This document shows positions 58,196 through 64,000 of a DNA stretch of 64,000 nucleotides, one piece after another. The DNA comes from Psilocybe azurescens (lineage: Eukaryota; Basidiomycota; Agaricomycetes; Agaricales; Agrocybaceae): the NCBI GenBank assembly GCA_023853785.1, contig JAJIRX010000568.1, forward strand, positions 54,472 to 118,471, given 5' to 3'. A program made the translations under genes and the position numbers. Position 1 is the first letter of the stretch; every line of letters begins with the position of its first letter. A model generated the notes under the pieces. That model worked only from the letters and a program-made list of their open reading frames with translations. It ran no database searches and was not told the origin of the DNA.

Positions 58196-59361
58196 ATGGG
58201 TGCTGGTCAATCTATCTCTCAGTCACATACACCAACACGCGGTCTTCACGTACTCAGAGTTACCCCTTCCTCTCCGGCTTTCCACTCAAATATTGAACCT
58301 TTTTCGACTTCGTCGTCGGCTTTGAAGGAGATTCTTTATCGGCAGAAAATGCTATTGATGCCTCGGAGCTAGAGAAGATTGTTGAGAGTCATGAAAACCG
58401 CACTTTGAATCTACTGGTATGGAACAGTAAAAGTCAGCTGACAAGAGGTAGATCGCGTCGCTTCAGCTTACTCTTTGGACTCAAAGGCTAACAGCTCGCA
58501 GTCGTACCAATAACTCCTTCTAGAGTGTGGTCTCAGCAACAATTCAGTTCAAATGATGCACAAAAATCCGCGTCAACCTCCCAACCATCATTGTTGGGCC
58601 TCAGCATGCGCCTATGTCAGCCAGAGACGGCTTCTGACAATGTGTGGCACGTACTCGACGTGATAGAAGGAAGTCCAGCAGAAAGTGCAGGCCTTGTTCC
58701 AATGGGTGATTGGATACTGGGTTGGTCAGGGGTATATTGGGTGCTGAAAACGACTTCTACGATCTTGTCGAAGCTGTAGGCTCTTGTTCCTTTGATTTTC
58801 GCCTTCCTTTCTAAACGGTGTTTACAGCATGTCGATAAACCTCTCCGAGTTTATGTATACTCATATGATTTCGAGTTTGTCACTTTTCATCGCTTAACAT
58901 CCGGTTTACTAACGGCACTGTAGCACTCTTAGAGAGGTGGTCCTCATTCCCAACCGACATTGGGGTGGAGAAGGTCTTCTAGGCTGCGTTTTTGGGTGCG
59001 TCTTTACCATGCATACACGTGCTATTCGTATACATAACCAGCCGACCCTTGAACATAGGTTCGGCCTTTTGCATAGGATACCGGCTCAACCTGAAGATCG
59101 AGTTCCTGGAACTATACCCCAGAGCTTCAAGAACAGGGAGACGAATACGGTAGTCAGGATTTGTTCGTGCCGGCAGACGTTTCCGTCGATGAAAACCAGC
59201 ACAATTACGGCCACCTTGCCGATTGGCAACATCAACAACGGGGACAATGGAACCATGAATCTGTACCAGGGAATGCCCAAGTGGCAATTCAAGCCAACAA
59301 TGCGAATTTTAATCACCATCATGCCCACACTCTCGAAAATGCCGAAAACTCAAGTTTCTAG
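58196..59361 (+). CDS. GRH1: Golgi reassembly-stacking (GRASP55/65) family protein
   Basis: Peripheral Golgi/ER-exit-site protein with tandem PDZ-like domains, linked to unconventional secretion. Start at 58196 gives MGAGQSISQ, with Gly2 and Ser6 fitting N-myristoylation. PDZ1 shows PSSPAFHSNIEPFFDFVVGF and LSAENAIDASELEKIVESHE; PDZ2 shows DVIEGSPAESAGLVPMGDWI and REVVLIPNRHWGGEGLLGCV. An intron (about 58997-59058) joins to FGLLHRIPAQPEDRVPGTIP, the block after the second domain. The tail is Asn/His/Gln-rich (NNANFNHHHAHTLE), ending SSF at 59361. The frame needs a lost T restored at 58300-58304 and a lost C at 59117-59120, plus a correction near 58735. The tail lacks the metazoan Ser/Pro-rich regulatory region. 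Confidence 0.88.
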
Positions 59362-60276
59362 TAACGTGGCGCCGTCTCTAATGGGAAAGTTGAGGTGACT
59401 TGAGCTCGTTGCACGAACCCTCTCACTGTCACTAGAAACACTGCCATTTCATGCCAGAAAACTTTGACATCCTTCACAACGAAACAGAAATGGCCGCATA
59501 CAAATCACGATGGTTCATCGCAGTCGCCTCGCACCGATGTTCCCATACCACAAGATACTACCCATGGCTCGCTGAAAAAATGTCAAACGACTGCTCCTTC
59601 CACTGGTCAATATGTATCGCTACATGCCTTCTATCTCCCGAAATCATGCATTTGACCTCTTCTTATTCTGGTTATATGCCGTGCAAATATATACTCAAAC
59701 AAGGACGAGAGATTGCTGTTTTCTGGACCTACTTATTGGCAGCTGAATCTTCTATGCATAAGTTCTGATATACCAACATGCACCTATCTCTTTTTGCGAT
59801 CGCGAATTCACGGACGGTATGGAATTATCGTTTCTCGTGTTTTTCATTCATGTGTTATTCTTGTGAACCCTTGATGAGGTCACAAGTGTCATTGGGATCA
59901 AGTTAGAACACTAGGTCGTACGTTAATATCCCTAAGCAATCAATGCGAAGGCTGGAGCATCCACATCACTGTATACGGAAGATACGCGGAATAATTTTGC
60001 AGGTCGGAAGGCCCGTCTTCATTCAGTACTAATTTTGCATACCTTTTTCTTAGGTTTGACTTCTCTAGTGTTCCACCGTTTTTGCTCGCGGTCCGGCAAT
60101 GTCATACTACTGTAACAGTCTGCAACTGCAGCCAGGGGTCACGATGTCCTGCTCATCCTATAATATCTATCTCTGGGATAAATTCTTTATTGAATGTTGG
60201 AGTGAGATAGCCCATTCAACAAGATACTTAAAGAGCCTTCGGATGTTGGGCTGGAAACGGAAACCGCATTCTGGAC
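59362..60276. other. intergenic between GRASP and the lyase
   Basis: About 900 bases without a supported gene; contains the lyase promoter. Open stretches here have no domain-like sequence. Confidence 0.5.
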
Positions 60277-62745
60277 ATGTTCACACTACTCTTTCTTTTT
60301 CTTTCGAATTTATTGCTGGTTTTTCTTTTTCCTGGAGTTTTTGCAGCCTTTGGCGTCACGACTTCTGGGTCCAATCTGCTGGTTGATTCCGGGGCTGGCC
60401 TTGTCACAACAAGTAAGCAGCTGCAACAAACGACGGGGAATATTGTTGGCGTGCTAACAGTGTCTTCAGTCAACACAGCTAATGGGGACATTACCTCCAT
60501 GGTCTTTAATGGGATGCAATTACAAGATTCTACCAAGTTACATAGCTTAGCTCAGGTCTAGGTATGCCTCTCTTGCGTGGAGGTGTAGGACCTTTAGCTT
60601 ACTGACTTTGGGCATTGATTCAGGATCTGCTAATGTATCGCACCAAGTAACCAACTATACAGCCATTATCACCACCAAGACCAATACAATTGTAAGAGAA
60701 TTTCTGTTGCATTGGACACCCAAGCGTCATTGCGAAACTTTTTAGACGCATTATTATATTGTGAAATCTGGTATCAATACCTTGTATATAGGCACCCACG
60801 CCTCGGCAGAGCCCACGGTGGGCGAGCTTCGCTTCATTGCCCGTCTATCCAAGGCAACGGTGCCCAATGGTTTCCTTGTATCTGAAGTCAACGGTGGCAC
60901 AGCTATTGAAGGCTCTGACGTTTTCCTATTGGATGGGCAGACACGATCTAAATTCTATTCGAGTGTAAGTTTCATGTCTCTAGCAAGGGTTTTCCTGTTC
61001 TAACTCGCCGTTATAAAGGTTCGTTTCATTGAAGATCAAGTACATGGCGTGGGAGGACCAGGCGTTGGTGTCTTCATGATCATTCCAGGGGTTGGCTATG
61101 AAACCTCGTCAGGCGGGCCTTTCTTCCGTGGTATGCCTGCTTTCTCAATGTCGAAGTCTTTTGGCTTAATGGTTGGTAGATATCAACAATCAAGGAACCG
61201 CACAACAGGAACTATACTTCTACATGAATTCTAATCACGAGCAAACAGAGACATTCCGAACTGGATTCTTTGGGCCGTGAGTAATATTTTTCAGTGGTCC
61301 TGGTCATTTGATGACTTTTACTCCGCACAGGTATGCGATGGCCGTCACGACTGGAGCTGCGCCTTCCCCTCTCTTGATACCTCTTTCATGGAGAACCTTG
61401 GACTTGAAGGGTATGTTCCTGCTTCTGATCGCGGGACGGTGTCAGGTCACTATTCTGGGATTCTATCTGGGCAGCCTGTGACTATCGGGTTTAAAGTTGG
61501 GTAGACCTCGTTCTCAGATGTGTAAAGTTCTGATTCTTTTGTTGCTATGCAGAACTCTGCCGCGCAGTACTGGACAACTGGGTCAGGGTTCGTCGATTTA
61601 TTCTCTTATGCGGTCTAGTTCTCATCCTCACTAAGTTAATGCAGAGGTTACTTCACCCGCGACATGATGAAGCCTGGCACATATGCAGTCACATTGTTCC
61701 AAGGAGAAATTGAAGCTGGGAATGGCACTGTGTTGGTCACCGCTGGTCAGACATCGTCCATCACCTTGTCTTCCTCTCTAGATACACCGGCCGTGATCTG
61801 GGCTATCGGTACGGATCTCAAACAAGATTCATAGCAGGTGTTTATATATTTTATTACTCTCAAGGTACTGTTGATGGGACACCTGCCAGGTATGTTTAAC
61901 TCTACTTGTTCTTGTGATCTTATGACTATTAACACATCATATTAGATTCTTGAACGCCGAAAATATACAGACGATGCATCCGTAAGCATAATAGAACAAG
62001 GCATGCAGGCTTTTCAATCACAAAAATTGCGTAGTTCTGATACGAGAATGAGCGATTGGGGACCGACAACATTCACCATGGGTTATAGCCCTGTCGCATC
62101 CTTCCCGATGGCTCAATTTCAGCGTGTGAGTCGTGTTGATAAATTTCGCAGTCGATTACCATTGGTCATCGAAATACGATTTAGGTCAATAACCCTACCA
62201 CAATTCAATGGACAGCCTCATCCAATCAAATTGGTACGCGCATTTACAGCATTCATCTGGATAGTCAACGACTATTTGACAGGTGCTCGCACGCTGCGCA
62301 TTCGGACTACTGAGTCGTTTGCAGGTGGAAGACCTCAGATCTCAGTCAATAATTGGAACTCGAGTACACCTGCAGGTGAGGTCTTCTGCGCATAAATTCT
62401 ACCATCGTTTTCCAATCCAAATTTTCCTCAGCTCCAATTAAGGTGGACTCTCGAGGGTAAGTATCCATCCCATCAAATCATTTCAGTTATAACACTTATC
62501 TAAAACTTACATTAGAGTAACTCGCGGTACTTGGCGTGGATTGAATCAATTCTGTAAGTGCAAAATAGCACCGCATATATGCACATACCGCCCTTACTTA
62601 CAATGACTTGGAAGACGATTTTGCAATCCCGACCAATACATTGGTGGCTGGATCAAACGTAATCGCGATAAATGTCATCAGCGGTAGCTCAGGCGAAGGT
62701 TTCTTGAGTCCAAATTTCGTCTACGACTCTGTCGAATTATTCTGA
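60277..62745 (+). CDS. secreted rhamnogalacturonan lyase, polysaccharide lyase family 4
   Basis: Cleaves the rhamnogalacturonan I backbone of pectin by beta-elimination. The start at 60277 gives a signal peptide (hydrophobic [18 protein letters not shown], residues 6-23). Then [19 protein letters not shown] begins the catalytic beta-sandwich; [35 protein letters not shown] and [20 protein letters not shown] follow. The fibronectin-like middle ([20 protein letters not shown]) and a C-terminal carbohydrate-binding jelly roll ([32 protein letters not shown]) complete the three-domain PL4 layout, ending FVYDSVELF. About nine introns; the first exon-intron junction near 60555 needs a one-base shift. 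Points to growth on plant cell walls (inference). Convergent with the BTB gene, 103 bases apart. Confidence 0.9.
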
Positions 62746-62848
62746 ACCCTTACGAAAGGTAAACTCACAAGTGAAAAGAAACTAAGTGTTCAGATGTGTA
62801 GGATAAGCAGTAACAAGTTTGATATAAAATACAAGCGATAGTAAAACA

Positions 62849-64000
62849 CTAGCTGTCTGTAACCTTGGGAGACGTTGGGGCCCCAGATGTTGAAGGGTTA
62901 AACTCCAAGCTTTGGGCAATAAGGGGCCAAACTAGTGTGAGTGGATTAGCAATTTTTACCAAAGGAAAAGAGTCTTCCAGCGAACCTTCTTCAAAGCCAG
63001 GGTGCCTTCCGTTCCTAATCTGCAACCATACGTTCTTCATAGTCTCAGAGGCGCGAATCTCGTGCCAATGAGACAAAAAATTCAACCTCCACCTGCTCTT
63101 CGTCAGGCATCCAAATCTTATGATAGACTTTTTGGCGACACTAACCTTGCGTATTGCCTCGAATGCAGCAGCAAATGGCGAGAAAACTTCATATCCAATG
63201 TTGTCAACAGTAAGAGATTTCAGAATATGCTATGCAGAGAAGTTCAGCGATACCTTGCGTATGGTTGTCATTGACGTACTTGGGCAGCGCGTTCCTTGAG
63301 ATCAATCATATTAAGTCCTGTTTTAAAATCAGCTGATGGCTCAATAATCAAAAGAGAATGCTTACTGTCCGCAATTCGGTACATAGACTTGGCTGAACAT
63401 GGGGCTGGTCTACCCGGATTTGCAGACATCCAGTCTCTAATCCATTCCGGCCGAGATGACGAAGGATCTCGAGAAAATACACGCCTCACTCCTGGAACTT
63501 GGCATCCCTCTGATGGGGTGGAAGGAATGCTTTCAGCAGGAGGCAGAGGTGCAGCAAGAAATGATGACGAAAGCGGGCAAAGACAACGTTATCCGTATAC
63601 ACCTATTGTGTTTATTTGGGCTTGTAGTGGAAAATGACAATAGTATGAAGAACTTTACACTCACGTAATAGAGCATAGCGCGGTAGGTGTTATAGGCAGC
63701 ATCGCGGACCACAATTGTCATCTTGGGAGCCATGTTTGTCTCGTCGTCCAGCCTAATATTTATTGTGTTATTGGAGGATCTGTCGGCGGGCTACCAAATT
63801 GATCATCGGAAATGGTGGATTGCGTTTCGAATTTATCGACATCCTCTGGATTCGAGTCAGGCAAAGACAGTGCACAGTCATCTGTCCCGTCGGAGCTTGA
63901 TAAACGACGACTTTTGGTCTGAGGTGATTCATCGTCTTCATCGTCAGAGTCTTCAAACTCATCCAGAATCATATTGAGTTGAGGATGACTTCTTCTAGTG
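62849..64000 (-). CDS. BTB/POZ-domain protein, 5' end possibly beyond the window
   Basis: Typical agaricomycete BTB protein. From the 5' side: an acidic Ser-rich region (DEFEDSDDEDDES, from ATG 63972), an intron, then MTIVVRDAAYNTYRAMLYY, YTDNVVFAPLSSSFLAA, RPEWIRDWMSANPGRPAPCS, AKSMYRIADS, NIGYEVFSPFAAAFEAIRK and SHWHEIRASETMKNVWLQIR, ending SPKVTDS at 62849. YRAMLYYLYTD-type sequence is the BTB core helix and strand; the C-terminal helices (KSLTVDN-like then HWHEIR) resemble a BACK-like extension. BTB proteins often act as dimers or cullin-3 adaptors. One base is missing in GGG 63575-63577 and in A6 63075-63080. The frame is open to the right edge, so the true start may lie outside. Confidence 0.75.

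Overview
This window is fungal nuclear DNA, most likely from an Agaricomycete-type basidiomycete (inference). The supporting signs are closely packed genes on both strands, coding sequences cut by many short introns (mostly about 50-70 nt, with exons as small as 13 nt), a Ure2-like glutathione transferase, a Zn2Cys6 regulator, a secreted pectin-side-chain lyase and a BTB protein of the kind common in mushrooms. I found no prokaryotic, viral, CRISPR, rRNA or convincing tRNA signal, and no intact transposon.

Layout. 0.2-6.8 kb: a polyglutamine coiled-coil protein, a 1.8 kb pyrimidine-rich stretch, a Ure2-like GST and mitochondrial ribosomal protein L20 (all +). 7.2-16.1 kb: malic enzyme (+), a SET domain joined to a TAD3-type tRNA deaminase subunit (-), ALG7 (+, divergent from the SET/TAD3 gene) and isocitrate lyase (+). 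16.4-26.9 kb: actin-capping alpha subunit and the very large PRP8 splicing factor (+). 27.1-32.9 kb: a PH-domain protein and a coiled-coil protein resembling FGFR1OP2/SIKE (-). 33.2-36.0 kb: DEAD-box helicase DRS1 (+). 36.1-48.3 kb: a SAP-domain protein, a PX-PH phospholipase D and a flavoprotein dehydrogenase (-). 50.5-56.0 kb: an unclear gene, the SUMO E1 subunit AOS1 and a Zn2Cys6 transcription factor (-). 58.2-62.7 kb: a GRASP-family Golgi protein and a PL4 rhamnogalacturonan lyase (+). 62.8-64.0 kb: a BTB-domain protein running towards or past the right edge (-).

Most genes are single-copy housekeeping functions that do not form a cluster. Loose functional links are C4/C2 carbon metabolism (malic enzyme, isocitrate lyase with a C-terminal AKL, a tricarballylate-dehydrogenase-like flavoprotein), secretion (ALG7, GRASP, phospholipase D, the secreted lyase) and RNA biology (PRP8, DRS1, SET/TAD3).

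The most important feature for any reader is technical. At least twenty genes or exons read as expected only if one base is gained or lost, nearly always in a short homopolymer and most often as a missing C or G in a run of three to five. This happens even in PRP8, which is essential. I read it as residual sequencing or assembly error, not gene decay, so gene coordinates below are spans from start to stop including introns and frame breaks. I did not find an obviously new biological system; the most interesting biology is the single-exon SET-TAD3 linkage, the 869 nt intron in the flavoprotein gene and a GC-AG intron.
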